A DNA stretch of 64,000 bases from Clostridium sartagoforme (GTDB taxonomy: Bacteria > Bacillota > Clostridia > Clostridiales > Clostridiaceae): assembly GCF_004794105.1 (NCBI RefSeq), contig NZ_SRYR01000012.1:1-64000 (forward strand). Direction: 5' to 3'. The position numbers and the translations under genes were made by a program. Shown one piece after another: positions 39,221-47,643 of this stretch. The notes beneath the pieces were generated by a model. That model worked only from the letters and a program-made list of their open reading frames with translations. It was not told where the DNA came from and ran no database searches. Position 1 is the stretch's first letter, and every line of letters begins with the position of its first letter.

Positions 39221-41845
39221 TTAGTTAATAGCACCAAATTTATATTTCTCTACTAATTCTCTTTCCTTAACGTAGTCATTAATAACATTTTTTAACATTT
39301 CAATCTTTTCAAAGAATATAATTATACTATCCCCAGACTTAGCCATTGTTAAGGCTTTTATTAAAGCATCCTCTTCCTTTAATATTATCTCATATTTTTT
39401 ATTCTTATTATAATTTAATATCCCACTTTCAATAAGCTTTGCTACTTCCCCTGTGTTCCTACCTCTTAAATCTTGATCTTCCTTTATTATTATATAATCA
39501 AGATACTTAGCTGAAATCTCACCTATTTCTTCAACTGCATTATCCGCTCTATCTCCAGGTATTCCAACAACTCCATATACTTTACCATTATTAATTTTTT
39601 TCAAAGAGGATAATACAGCATTATACCCATCAGAATTATGACCATAATCTAATATTACATTAACTCCATTGACATCATAACAATTAAATCGTCCTGAGTT
39701 TTTGTCTGAGTTTAATAGATATGATGTAATACCATTCTTAATCATGCAATAATCTATTTTCATCCCAACTAAAGCTGCAGTTGCAGCCAATACATTTTGT
39801 ACATTAAATTCAAGATTCCCATTTAAAGTAATTGGAATATCATCAATTTTACATAGTAAATATTTCTTCTCTTCATTTTCTATAATGATATTTTTATTTT
39901 TTATATAAACATATATATTATTTGGATCTTTTTCTTCCATAAACTCTTCTAAGTTTTTAGTAGTAAAGAATATTTTTTTAGCTTTTATCCTATTTAAGAT
40001 ACTCTTACTCCAATAATCATCAGCATTTATCACTACATAACCATCATCTTTCACGGCTTCACCTACTAAAGATTTAACATGACAAAGATCCTCCATAGAT
40101 TTAACTCCATCAATCCCTAAATGATCTTCTCTAATATTAGTTATAACAGCTACATCTGCTAAGTCATAAGCTAATCCATTTCTTATTAATCCACCTCTAG
40201 CAGTTTCCAAAACAGCAATATCAACATCAGGATTTAATAGAACTGTTCTTGCACTCTTAAATCCTGTATCATCACCCTTATCTATGCATTTATCATTTAC
40301 AAAAACTCCACTACTACTTGTCATCCCTACACAATAACCCATTTTTGATAGAGTATGACTAATAAGCCTTGTTGTCGTTGTTTTTCCATTAGTGCCTGTT
40401 ATTGAAATTACAGGTATATTGGATGGCTCATCCTTATATATCATACTTACTATTTCTTTACCTAAGTCTATTGATTTCCCCTTACTTGGCCTTAAGTGCA
40501 TCCTAAGCCCAGGCGCTGCATTAACCTCCATTACTATTCCGTTATCTATTAGAGGTTTTGATATATCATTAGTGCAAATATCTATACCACAAATATCTAA
40601 CTCAAGAATCTTAGCAACTCTTATGCATATATCAATATTTTCATCACATATCTTATCTGTATAATCTACCGCTTCTCCTCCTGTAGATAAATTAGCATTC
40701 TTTCTTAAATATATCTTTTCTCCCTTTTCAAGAACATCCATTAAGGCTTTTCCTTGATCTTTTAAGGAACCTAATACTTCTTCATCTAATTTCACCTTAG
40801 TTAATGGCTTTTCATGATCATCTCCTCTTAAAGGATTATCATTTAATTTTTCCATTAATTCTAATATATTATCTTTTCCATCCCCTTCAATACAAGGAGG
40901 TTTTCTAAGAGCAACTGCTACTACTTTATTGTTAATCACACAAACTCTAAAATCCTTGCCATTGTGATACTTTTCTATTATTAAATCCTTAAATTTTACT
41001 TTAAGCTTTCTATAAGCTGTTAATAATTCCATCTCAGTTTTTATATTAAGGACTACTCCTTTACCCTTGTTACCATATTGAGGTTTTATAACAACTGGAT
41101 ATCCAATATCTTCAGCTTCTTTTAGTAAATTTATAATATTTCTTATTTTACTGCCTTCTGCCACAGGAATATTTTGAGATTTCAATAGTTCCTTTGTAAG
41201 TAATTTGTCAGAGGCTATATCTACTGAAATACATTTTGTATTCGGACTAATTGATGCTTCAATTTTTTTAGCCCTTTTCCCATATCCTATTTGATGAAAT
41301 TCTCCTCTTCCAAATTTAATTACTGGCAAACCTATGGATTTAGCATAATCACATATAGCCTTTGTACTAGGACCAAGCATCTCTTCTTTTAATATTTCTT
41401 TAATTAATTCAAATCTGTCCTCATAATTAATAGGATTTTTATTTATTAATGAATTTATTATATCTATTGCAAGCTTAGAAGATTCAATAGCAGTATTTTC
41501 ATATTGATATTGAAAAATTATATAATAATGGTCATCTTTAATTTCCCTAGCTTTTCCAAAATGCACATCTATTCCAAGATTATTTTGTATTGCTATTATT
41601 ATATGTTCACATATATGAGCTAAATAAGTACCTTCCTTTAGCCTTTTAATAAACCCTTCCTCTTCATCTATCCCGCACCTATGCGTTCTAAGCTCAGGAA
41701 GCATATTAACTAAGTTAAAATTAAAATCTTCAATATCTTTACTTGGTATTTCACAGTACCCTTCCAAATCAACATCTAACCTGATGCAAGTCTTATGTGA
41801 ATATATGCTTTTTCCTTCAAAGACTTTAGTCTTCACTATTTTCAT
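39221..41845 (-). CDS. cphA: Cyanophycin synthetase
   Basis: 874 aa. Builds multi-L-arginyl-poly-L-aspartate from Asp, Arg and ATP. Three parts: N-terminal domain (1-155), ATP-grasp (about 205-465, with YPVVIKPQYGNKGKGV near 255) and a Mur-ligase-like domain (about 470-874, P-loop ISITGTNGKTTTTRL near 487). ATG at 41845 preferred; the TTG seven codons earlier is part of its GAGGAGG site. Overlaps cphB by 20 bp. In C. perfringens these genes have been linked to spore assembly; the nearby coat genes fit that. Confidence 0.95.
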   Translation of the reverse strand: MKIVKTKVFEGKSIYSHKTCIRLDVDLEGYCEIPSKDIEDFNFNLVNMLPELRTHRCGIDEEEGFIKRLKEGTYLAHICEHIIIAIQNNLGIDVHFGKAREIKDDHYYIIFQYQYENTAIESSKLAIDIINSLINKNPINYEDRFELIKEILKEEMLGPSTKAICDYAKSIGLPVIKFGRGEFHQIGYGKRAKKIEASISPNTKCISVDIASDKLLTKELLKSQNIPVAEGSKIRNIINLLKEAEDIGYPVVIKPQYGNKGKGVVLNIKTEMELLTAYRKLKVKFKDLIIEKYHNGKDFRVCVINNKVVAVALRKPPCIEGDGKDNILELMEKLNDNPLRGDDHEKPLTKVKLDEEVLGSLKDQGKALMDVLEKGEKIYLRKNANLSTGGEAVDYTDKICDENIDICIRVAKILELDICGIDICTNDISKPLIDNGIVMEVNAAPGLRMHLRPSKGKSIDLGKEIVSMIYKDEPSNIPVISITGTNGKTTTTRLISHTLSKMGYCVGMTSSSGVFVNDKCIDKGDDTGFKSARTVLLNPDVDIAVLETARGGLIRNGLAYDLADVAVITNIREDHLGIDGVKSMEDLCHVKSLVGEAVKDDGYVVINADDYWSKSILNRIKAKKIFFTTKNLEEFMEEKDPNNIYVYIKNKNIIIENEEKKYLLCKIDDIPITLNGNLEFNVQNVLAATAALVGMKIDYCMIKNGITSYLLNSDKNSGRFNCYDVNGVNVILDYGHNSDGYNAVLSSLKKINNGKVYGVVGIPGDRADNAVEEIGEISAKYLDYIIIKEDQDLRGRNTGEVAKLIESGILNYNKNKKYEIILKEEDALIKALTMAKSGDSIIIFFEKIEMLKNVINDYVKERELVEKYKFGAIN

Positions 41846-42662
41846 CTTTACTTTTTTCCTCCTCAAAAGGTAACTTACTTAGAAGGTTAAATTTATCTCC
41901 TTCTTTTAATACATGTAAATTAACATTAAACATACTTAATACCTCATCAGAGTTTTGCTCTGACACATTGCTATAAGTTATATTTCTACCGTCTAAAATA
42001 TAAACAGCACCATTTCCTACTACTTGAGCATCTCCATTATCTCTAACTACTAAGGCAGTATCTTCATCTATACCAACCCCAACCACTTCCGGATTCTGAG
42101 CAATACCTGTAAGAAGCCTTCCAACTCTCCCTCTTTGAGCAAAATGTTGGTCAATCATAATACCTTCAACTAATCCAAGTCCAGGAGCCATTCTTAATGT
42201 ACACTTTCTAGGAGACTCATCATCCTCCCCCTTAACAATCATAGTGTCACTCATAACAGAAGCACCTGCTGAAGTTCCAACAATAGTACAACCATTTAAA
42301 CTTGCTTCTTTTATTGCATCATAAATATTGGTACCACCTAACAAACTAGTTATTCTTAGTTGATCCCCTCCAGTAAAGAATATTAATCCAGCATCTTTAA
42401 TAAGGTCTATATTTTTTTCTTCTTCAGAATCAGATCTTTCCTTAATATTTAATCCTTTTATATTTTTAACTCCTAAGCCTTCAAAAATCTTAGTATATTT
42501 TTTAAAAGCCTCTTCTGGATACTCTGTAGCTATAGTTGCTATTAATATTAAATCCCTATCTTTATTAATTGAATTACATACTTTTTTTAATATCTCTTTG
42601 TCTCCTTCTTTATCTTCAGCTCCTCCGATTATTATTAAATCTCCCTTGATTTTTTCCGACAT
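41826..42662 (-). CDS. cphB: Cyanophycinase
   Basis: 278 aa serine hydrolase releasing beta-Asp-Arg dipeptides from cyanophycin. N-terminal GDLIIIGGAEDKEGD, nucleophile Ser in VGTSAGASVMSD near 133, DQHFAQRGRVGRLL near 178 and GVGIDEDTALV near 200 are family motifs. ATG at 42662 is chosen, with AGAGGTG upstream. It precedes and overlaps cphA by 20 bp, so degradation and synthesis enzymes are made together. Cytosolic (no signal). Confidence 0.94.
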   Translation of the reverse strand: MSEKIKGDLIIIGGAEDKEGDKEILKKVCNSINKDRDLILIATIATEYPEEAFKKYTKIFEGLGVKNIKGLNIKERSDSEEEKNIDLIKDAGLIFFTGGDQLRITSLLGGTNIYDAIKEASLNGCTIVGTSAGASVMSDTMIVKGEDDESPRKCTLRMAPGLGLVEGIMIDQHFAQRGRVGRLLTGIAQNPEVVGVGIDEDTALVVRDNGDAQVVGNGAVYILDGRNITYSNVSEQNSDEVLSMFNVNLHVLKEGDKFNLLSKLPFEEEKSKDENSED

Positions 42663-42747
42663 ATTTTCACCTCTTATCATGCATTTCTTATTTTATCCAT
42701 ACCAAGTAAATCTTATTCAAAGTTTATATAATACAAAGAAGCGTCAG

Positions 42748-42890
42748 TTAACAATTAGCAATTGATAATTAGCAATTATTGATGTAATTATTGCAGAATT
42801 GCTAAAATTAATTTCTTTTTCAAACTCCTTCGGAGCTTTTTTATTATTTTTTCATTATTCGCTCTTAATTTTTCATTGTGCGACAGCACC
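42748..42890. repeat. Dispersed structured repeat, copy 3, with GTGC tail
   Basis: ACAATTAGCAATTGATAATTAG repeats, ATTATTGATGTAATTATTGC, hairpin AACTCC-ttc-GGAGCTT (42825-42841), then TTTTCATTGTGCGACAGCACC at 42865-42885. Confidence 0.7.
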
Positions 42891-42925
42891 TTACTTCTTA
42901 TAGAATTACTTTTTTACGCAAGAAA

Positions 42926-42955
42926 AGAGGCCATCATATTGATGACCCCCTTTTT
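42926..42955 (-). terminator. Terminator downstream of the SPOCS-LysM gene
   Basis: Minus strand GGGGGTCATCA-atA-TGATGGCCTC (imperfect 9-bp stem) followed by TTTTCTTGCG; lies between repeat copies 3 and 4. Confidence 0.6.
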
Positions 42956-42959
42956 TTAG

Positions 42960-43112
42960 TTAACAATTAACAGTTAACAATTAATAATTAAGGATGTAAT
43001 TCCTTCGGAATTACTAAAATGAAATATTTTTTCAAAACGACCTAGGAGTTTTTTCCTCAATTATGCATTATCCATTATTCATTAATTACCCATTATCCAC
43101 TATTCATTATTC
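42960..43112. repeat. Dispersed structured repeat, copy 4 (best preserved)
   Basis: Heptamer-like AACAATTAACAGTTAAC units, outer arm AATAATTAAGGATG, hairpin GTAATTCC-ttc-GGAATTAC (42996-43014), second hairpin around CTAGGAG, outer return arm TCCTCAATTATGCATTATCC and TATTCATT units. Confidence 0.75.
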
Positions 43113-43114
43113 AT

Positions 43115-44698
43115 TTAAAATGTTGCTCTTCCAGGTATTATTAACCTATCTCCTGCTTTAATATTATTCACATCTTCTATTTCATTTAATCTCTCTAATT
43201 CACTAACAGTAGTATTATATCTCTTAGCTAACTTCCAAAGGGTATCTCCATCAGCTACAATGTAAATAATAATGGAAGCTTGTTTTTCTTTAACTTCATT
43301 ATTACCCTTTATAACTTCTTTTATATAATCCTTATTTACTCTATAATATGCCTTTAAAGATATATTAACATTGGCTCTAATAGATATTGCGTTACCTTCA
43401 ATACTAGCATCAATATTTTCTAAGCTAGCCTTTGCAACAACCTTCATATTCTTTCTTAAGCCTTTTACATCTACTACTGTAGAGAATGGAACATTATCAA
43501 CTAATATCCCATAATCCAACTCTTCACTTGCTAGCTTATAAAGTACATAAGTCTTTACTACTCCTTCTAACCTAACTCGTTCATCTTCTACAACCTTTTC
43601 TTTTATCATAGGTCTACCTGTAACAAAAATAACCTCTTCAACTCTATCTTCTCTATTTTTAAGTTCTAAAGTTTCCTTTGCAGTTACCTCGGAGTTAGCC
43701 ATATCATGAATTAATGCAAATTCTGTTTTTCCACTTTCTAAATCAATATTCATCGTAGGCGAATAGGCATCCTTTAATATTTCCACCCTTTCCTTTGAAT
43801 AAATCTTTACTTTTCCTTTAACAATAAATTCAATTTCTACAACTCTATTTTCTCCAACATCATCTAAATTAACACTGTATTGTTGATCATAAACTTTTAA
43901 ATCCATGTCTGTGAGCATCTCACCACTAATTCCAGGAATCTCTTCTTCCTTTGAAAGGTAAACATCATCTACTAAAGATTCTAGCTCTCTATTATTCCTA
44001 CCCTTATAAAGTAACATAATCCTGCAATAGCATCCTACATATACCTTACCATCGACAACTTTAATTTCCTTTTTATGAAGATTCATATCACATTTTAGAA
44101 CTTCGTCTATCTCGCTTTTGTCTATTGAGGCCTTCAATCTTGATTTACCCATTAAATCTAAGTCTTTTTCACCCTTAAGTTTATTAATAGGCTCCTCTTC
44201 TCTTTGAACTTGTATATCTTCAGTTCCATCAATGTCCTTTACGTATTCGAATTCTCCATTTTTATAAATTCCCCATCTTAAAATTAAAATGCCGCTTATT
44301 CCAACTTTTCTTTCATTTAGCAAATCTGCTTCAATATGTTCTATGTCACATTCAACATTGCATACTATATTATGTTCATCATTGTTAAGCTCAATATAAT
44401 TTGCAAATTTATCATTGAATATTACAGCATGCACCTTGTTGTATGGAGAATCTTCAACTGGCTCTTCTTTAGATACATAGAATACTATATATTCAATTTT
44501 CCCTTCCACCATAATTTTATCGCCAAGTACTTCCTTACTAGTAATAGTAGCTTTTACATCTGCACCTAATACATCTTTAATATCAGGATATTGTGAATCC
44601 CTTATTAAATGTTCTCCTTTTAAGACGTGATTTGTTTCCCCTTCTCTAAGTAATTCTTCGTAATTAATGGTTTCTCTTATTACATCTATATCTGACAT
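43115..44698 (-). CDS. Spore-associated SPOCS (DUF3794) protein with C-terminal LysM
   Basis: 527 aa. Two or three SPOCS-type (DUF3794) beta-rich repeats cover residues about 30-460, and a LysM domain of about 45 residues ends the protein (VADGDTLWKLAKRYNTT near 484). SPOCS-LysM proteins are coat or cortex morphogenetic proteins; C. difficile SipL, which links the coat to the spore surface through SpoIVA, has this architecture. No signal peptide, as expected for coat proteins made in the mother cell. AGGGG ribosome-binding site. Neighbours yabG and cotS genes support a spore role. Confidence 0.88.
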   Translation of the reverse strand: MSDIDVIRETINYEELLREGETNHVLKGEHLIRDSQYPDIKDVLGADVKATITSKEVLGDKIMVEGKIEYIVFYVSKEEPVEDSPYNKVHAVIFNDKFANYIELNNDEHNIVCNVECDIEHIEADLLNERKVGISGILILRWGIYKNGEFEYVKDIDGTEDIQVQREEEPINKLKGEKDLDLMGKSRLKASIDKSEIDEVLKCDMNLHKKEIKVVDGKVYVGCYCRIMLLYKGRNNRELESLVDDVYLSKEEEIPGISGEMLTDMDLKVYDQQYSVNLDDVGENRVVEIEFIVKGKVKIYSKERVEILKDAYSPTMNIDLESGKTEFALIHDMANSEVTAKETLELKNREDRVEEVIFVTGRPMIKEKVVEDERVRLEGVVKTYVLYKLASEELDYGILVDNVPFSTVVDVKGLRKNMKVVAKASLENIDASIEGNAISIRANVNISLKAYYRVNKDYIKEVIKGNNEVKEKQASIIIYIVADGDTLWKLAKRYNTTVSELERLNEIEDVNNIKAGDRLIIPGRATF

Positions 44699-44900
44699 AT
44701 AACCCCTCCCATAGGATACCTATTAATAAATATATTTCCAACTATATATATTTATTCATAAATTAGATTATTGTTTCAAAAATATAACAAATATTTTTCT
44801 TCATTTTATTTGCTATAATTAAAAAATGTAAATGATTTTATCTATAAATGTCGAATTTAAACACTTTTTTCATCTTTTTTATTTAAAATTTCAAAATAAA
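44699..44900. other. Upstream region of the SPOCS-LysM gene
   Basis: About 200 bp without a gene between the SPOCS start and the small RNA promoter. It must hold the sporulation promoter of the SPOCS gene, which I could not locate with confidence. Confidence 0.4.
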
Positions 44901-44903
44901 TTG

Positions 44904-44932
44904 TTGACACTCATTAAAATATGTCGTATTAT
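44904..44932 (+). promoter_or_regulatory. Consensus sigma-A promoter for a small RNA
   Basis: TTGACA (44904-44909), 17-nt spacer, TATTAT (44927-44932). The only near-perfect plus-strand promoter in a gap between two minus-strand genes. Confidence 0.65.
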
Positions 44933-44938
44933 AAATAT

Positions 44939-45027
44939 GGTTATTGACCATATAACCTCTCATAAATTCTCAATACCCTTTTATACCATAGTTGAAAGAT
45001 GGAAACCCACCATCTTTCTTTTTTTTT
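44939..45027 (+). ncRNA. Candidate small RNA of about 90 nt
   Basis: Begins about 7 nt after the promoter at 44904-44932 and ends at a strong intrinsic terminator: GAAAGATGG (44994-45002), loop AAACCCA, CCATCTTTC (45010-45018), then nine T residues. The 5' part can fold as GGTTAT-tgaccat-ATAACC (44939-44957), and a free stretch ACCTCTCATAAATTCTCAAT follows. The overlapping frame has no ribosome-binding site near the start. It does not resemble an RNA family I know. Target and expression are unknown. Confidence 0.55.
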
Positions 45028-45063
45028 CGTAAAAATAAAATTTAATATTTTACACAAAATAAA

Positions 45064-45091
45064 AATAGAGCTCTACTTTTTGAGCTCTATT
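45064..45091 (-). terminator. Terminator of veg
   Basis: AATAGAGCTC-tactttttGAGCTCTATT, 10-bp perfect stem. On the minus strand it touches the veg stop and runs into TTTTTATTTTG. Confidence 0.85.
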
Positions 45092-45092
45092 C

Positions 45093-45329
45093 TTACATAG
45101 CAAAATATAGTTGCACCGTATTAGTTAACACATCAGAATAGCTGTACGTTACTGTTCTAGGAATATCGTTATCTAATCTTACCACAAAAATGCTTGGATG
45201 TGCACTTTCAATTATTCCGTTGTTTACTAGGATCTTCTTTCTTCCACCGTTTGCCTTTAAAGTCACCTTTTCTCCTATATGGTTTTCAATATGTCTCTTT
45301 ATAGACGCGATAGTCTTTACATTTTCCAC
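45093..45329 (-). CDS. veg: Veg family protein
   Basis: 78 aa. Veg proteins have a small beta-barrel and were implicated in biofilm formation and abundant vegetative expression in Bacillus. Typical motifs SIKRHIENHIGEKVTLKANGGRKK and YSYSDVLTNTVQL are present. GTG at 45329 is chosen: it matches the family start, with AAGAAGGTG 5 nt upstream. It lies between yabG and spore-coat genes, whereas in Bacillus veg and yabG are also neighbours. Confidence 0.92.
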   Translation of the reverse strand: MENVKTIASIKRHIENHIGEKVTLKANGGRKKILVNNGIIESAHPSIFVVRLDNDIPRTVTYSYSDVLTNTVQLYFAM

Positions 45330-45512
45330 ATAAACACCTTCTTTCTTAATTATGATTATACACCCAAACCCACTTATTGTCAAGCAAAAATTATTATTTT
45401 ACCACCTTTAAAAGAACTTGTCAATGTAAACTTTTGCCTATTTTTATTCTTTTTTCTTCATTATTATTATCCCTTATTTAGAAATTTTTATTCACTTATT
45501 TTATTTCAATAT

Positions 45513-46397
45513 TTATATATAAGGAGACCTTGGATATCCTTCTCTATACTTACCCCTAGTTTGTAATCCTCCGATCCCCTTTATACCTGTAATAGTATTA
45601 TCTATAACTTCAGTTATAGATACTACCTTATCAATTCTAGTATAAGCAATTTTTTCACATACTAATACTGGATCTAAGCAATGTATCAACACCCTATTTG
45701 GAGAACTTGCAAAGTTAGCTCCAGCATCTAACATACATTCGTAGCAGCTTTGACAAGCCCCAGCAAATATAACTAACTCATCATAACTTGAATTATAATT
45801 CCTTAAAGCTTTCACAGCCTCTATATAATATTTTGAATTCCTATAGTTTTCTAAGTTTAAAAAATCATTCGTAGTTCTAACAACACTATCATGCCCTGTA
45901 AGAACTACTATATCTGGTTTTACTTCTTTTACTAAATCTACTATGACCTCTTGTTGTTTCTTCTCTGGTACAGCCTTCCCTACAGCATCTAACGAAAGCT
46001 GTTTATATACCTTAAGGCAAGTCTCCAAATAATCACTATCACCATCAATATGAAGTATTTTACCTGGTCTTCCAAATATCAATTCTTTATTGCTTTGGCT
46101 TTTGCTCTGCTTACCCCTATATAAATTATTTAAGGGCTTTACAGCACCACCTTCACCTCTCATAGATACAGCTTTCTTAATTGCAGCTTCTACTCTTCTA
46201 TTTAATATTTTTTCCTTATCGCCTTCATATTCTTCATCCACTAACTCTAAGTCTTCATCCCTAGAGTCTGCTATTATCCTTATGCTTATACCTTTCAACA
46301 TATATATTTCTTTTCCATCCTCTTCTTTAACATCAATTATTTTAAAAGTGATATCCTTATTGTAAGATTTTCTAACTACCAAATCTCCTATCTTCAT
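45513..46397 (-). CDS. yabG: Sporulation-specific peptidase YabG
   Basis: 294 aa. YabG processes spore coat proteins in the mother cell. The family pattern is visible from GDLVVRKSYNKDITFKI at the start to LHIDGDSDYLETCLKVYKQL near 113, VVLTGHDSV near 160, and FAGACQSCYECMLDAGANFASSPNR near 205-230 with its conserved Cys and Asn residues. C. difficile YabG also cleaves pre-pro-CspA and cortex proteins. A sigma-K-like promoter (AC, 17 nt, CATATTATA) lies at 46426-46453, matching known sigma-K control in Bacillus. Confidence 0.95.
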   Translation of the reverse strand: MKIGDLVVRKSYNKDITFKIIDVKEEDGKEIYMLKGISIRIIADSRDEDLELVDEEYEGDKEKILNRRVEAAIKKAVSMRGEGGAVKPLNNLYRGKQSKSQSNKELIFGRPGKILHIDGDSDYLETCLKVYKQLSLDAVGKAVPEKKQQEVIVDLVKEVKPDIVVLTGHDSVVRTTNDFLNLENYRNSKYYIEAVKALRNYNSSYDELVIFAGACQSCYECMLDAGANFASSPNRVLIHCLDPVLVCEKIAYTRIDKVVSITEVIDNTITGIKGIGGLQTRGKYREGYPRSPYI

Positions 46398-46425
46398 GTT
46401 TACTCCACAAATAATTATTATGTAC

Positions 46426-46453
46426 TATAATATGTCGAAATTTCTTTATTTGT
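46426..46453 (-). promoter_or_regulatory. Candidate sigma-K promoter of yabG
   Basis: Minus strand: AC (rc 46452-46453), 17 nt, CATATTATA (rc 46426-46434), which fits -35 AC and -10 CATAnnnTA. Confidence 0.55.
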
Positions 46454-46496
46454 ACACTAAATTTATGTTTTTTAATTATCCTTAATTAATTGAAAA

Positions 46497-46518
46497 AAGA
46501 CTGTTAAAAAACAGTCTT
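46497..46518 (-). terminator. Terminator of the first cotS gene
   Basis: AAGACTGTT-aaaa-AACAGTCTT, 9-bp perfect stem on the minus strand, just after the stop at 46537; TTTTTTC follows. Confidence 0.8.
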
Positions 46519-46536
46519 AAATTCATTAACAACTCT

Positions 46537-47538
46537 TTATTCCACCTGATACTCATTTTTGAATCCCTCTAAAAATTTTAACATATCCTCTTGTTCATTT
46601 ATTATTGATTCAATCTTACTACCAAAGGTATTTTGACCCCAGTTCACTTCATTGTAATAATATCTATTAGCAAGTCTCCAATATCTTTGAGGAAATTGTA
46701 AATAAGCATATAATACCTTATATTCAATATCTAACAATGGTGAAACTTCATTATAAGAAGAAATAATAGCATTGGCAAAGTTAATATCCCAATTTACCCT
46801 CTTTAAAACCTTGATCATAAAGTTTGATATATCAAATGTTCTAACTTCTCTTTTACAATAGTCAAAATCAATAACATGACACTTGTTTTCTTCATCTAAA
46901 ATTATATTGTGATAAGTAAAATCATGATGACAAAAGCTCTTATCATTTTGAGCTATATCACACAACCTAATATACTCAGAGGATTCTAATGTCTTTAAAG
47001 CTTTTCTTCCTATATCCTTATAAAATTCCATTGATTTTAAATATAGTAGGTCAAATTCATTTTTATTACTCCTTTTCCTTACCATATCTCTCATCTTATC
47101 AAAAGACTTAATCCTTTTACTCATAAGATGGGTCCATCTACCTAAGTCACTTTTCAATTTAGAATTTTCAGGAGGATCGTATCCCTTAGACGCTTCATGT
47201 AACATTGCTAAAGTCCTTGCTGCTATTTTCACCTCATCTATGTTATGAAAATCACACTCTCTACCTTCTATCCATTCAGATAGTGTATAGAGATCCTCGT
47301 TAACTAGGGCATATGGCTCCCCCTCTATATTTAAAAAGTACTTATCAACAGCATTAAATCCATTGTTAATTAAGTGCTCTTTTGCTCCATAAACAAATAA
47401 TAGCTTTTGAGGTCCATAATTAATCTTTTTTAAACATTTTTCACCCTTGTTCGTCTTTAAATAATAAACTCCCTTATTGGCTTTTAGAGTTTCAATTTTA
47501 ATATCAAATTGTCTTTCTATTTCAAATTCTCTCATCAT
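46537..47538 (-). CDS. cotS: CotS-family spore coat kinase-like protein (1)
   Basis: 333 aa, aminoglycoside-phosphotransferase fold. Catalytic motif SFCHHDFTYHN near 215 (HxD...N) and metal motif VIDFDYCKRE near 236 are intact; N-lobe strand YYLKTNKGEKCLKKI contains the probable ATP-binding Lys. Bacillus CotS, CotI and YutH are coat proteins of this family; phosphorylation of polysaccharide or coat protein has been suggested. ATG at 47538 is selected, with GGGGG 8 nt before it. Divergent from a CotSA-like glycosyltransferase 96 bp away, suggesting a joint job in coat glycan assembly. Confidence 0.9.
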   Translation of the reverse strand: MMREFEIERQFDIKIETLKANKGVYYLKTNKGEKCLKKINYGPQKLLFVYGAKEHLINNGFNAVDKYFLNIEGEPYALVNEDLYTLSEWIEGRECDFHNIDEVKIAARTLAMLHEASKGYDPPENSKLKSDLGRWTHLMSKRIKSFDKMRDMVRKRSNKNEFDLLYLKSMEFYKDIGRKALKTLESSEYIRLCDIAQNDKSFCHHDFTYHNIILDEENKCHVIDFDYCKREVRTFDISNFMIKVLKRVNWDINFANAIISSYNEVSPLLDIEYKVLYAYLQFPQRYWRLANRYYYNEVNWGQNTFGSKIESIINEQEDMLKFLEGFKNEYQVE

Positions 47539-47583
47539 AACCATCACCCCCTTTATATTTATATGACTATATTTATTCTTTTA

Positions 47584-47613
47584 TTAACATTTTATTCCTA
47601 TCTTTAATATAAT
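47584..47613 (+). promoter_or_regulatory. Promoter of the first GT4 gene
   Basis: TTAACA (47584-47589), 18 nt, TATAAT (47608-47613), and a GAAAGGA ribosome-binding site precedes the ATG at 47644. Spacer is long by one base, so strength is uncertain. Confidence 0.5.
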
Positions 47614-47643
47614 AAATTAAAAACAATGAGAAAGGATTAAATC

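Noticed and set aside
44832..45032. 66-codon plus-strand frame covering the small RNA
   Set aside because: Its start lies upstream of the promoter at 44904-44932, it has no ribosome-binding site, and it runs through the terminator hairpin.
45279..45566. 95-codon plus-strand frame
   Set aside because: It overlaps the veg start and yabG end on the other strand, with no ribosome-binding site and a composition typical of antisense AT-rich frames.
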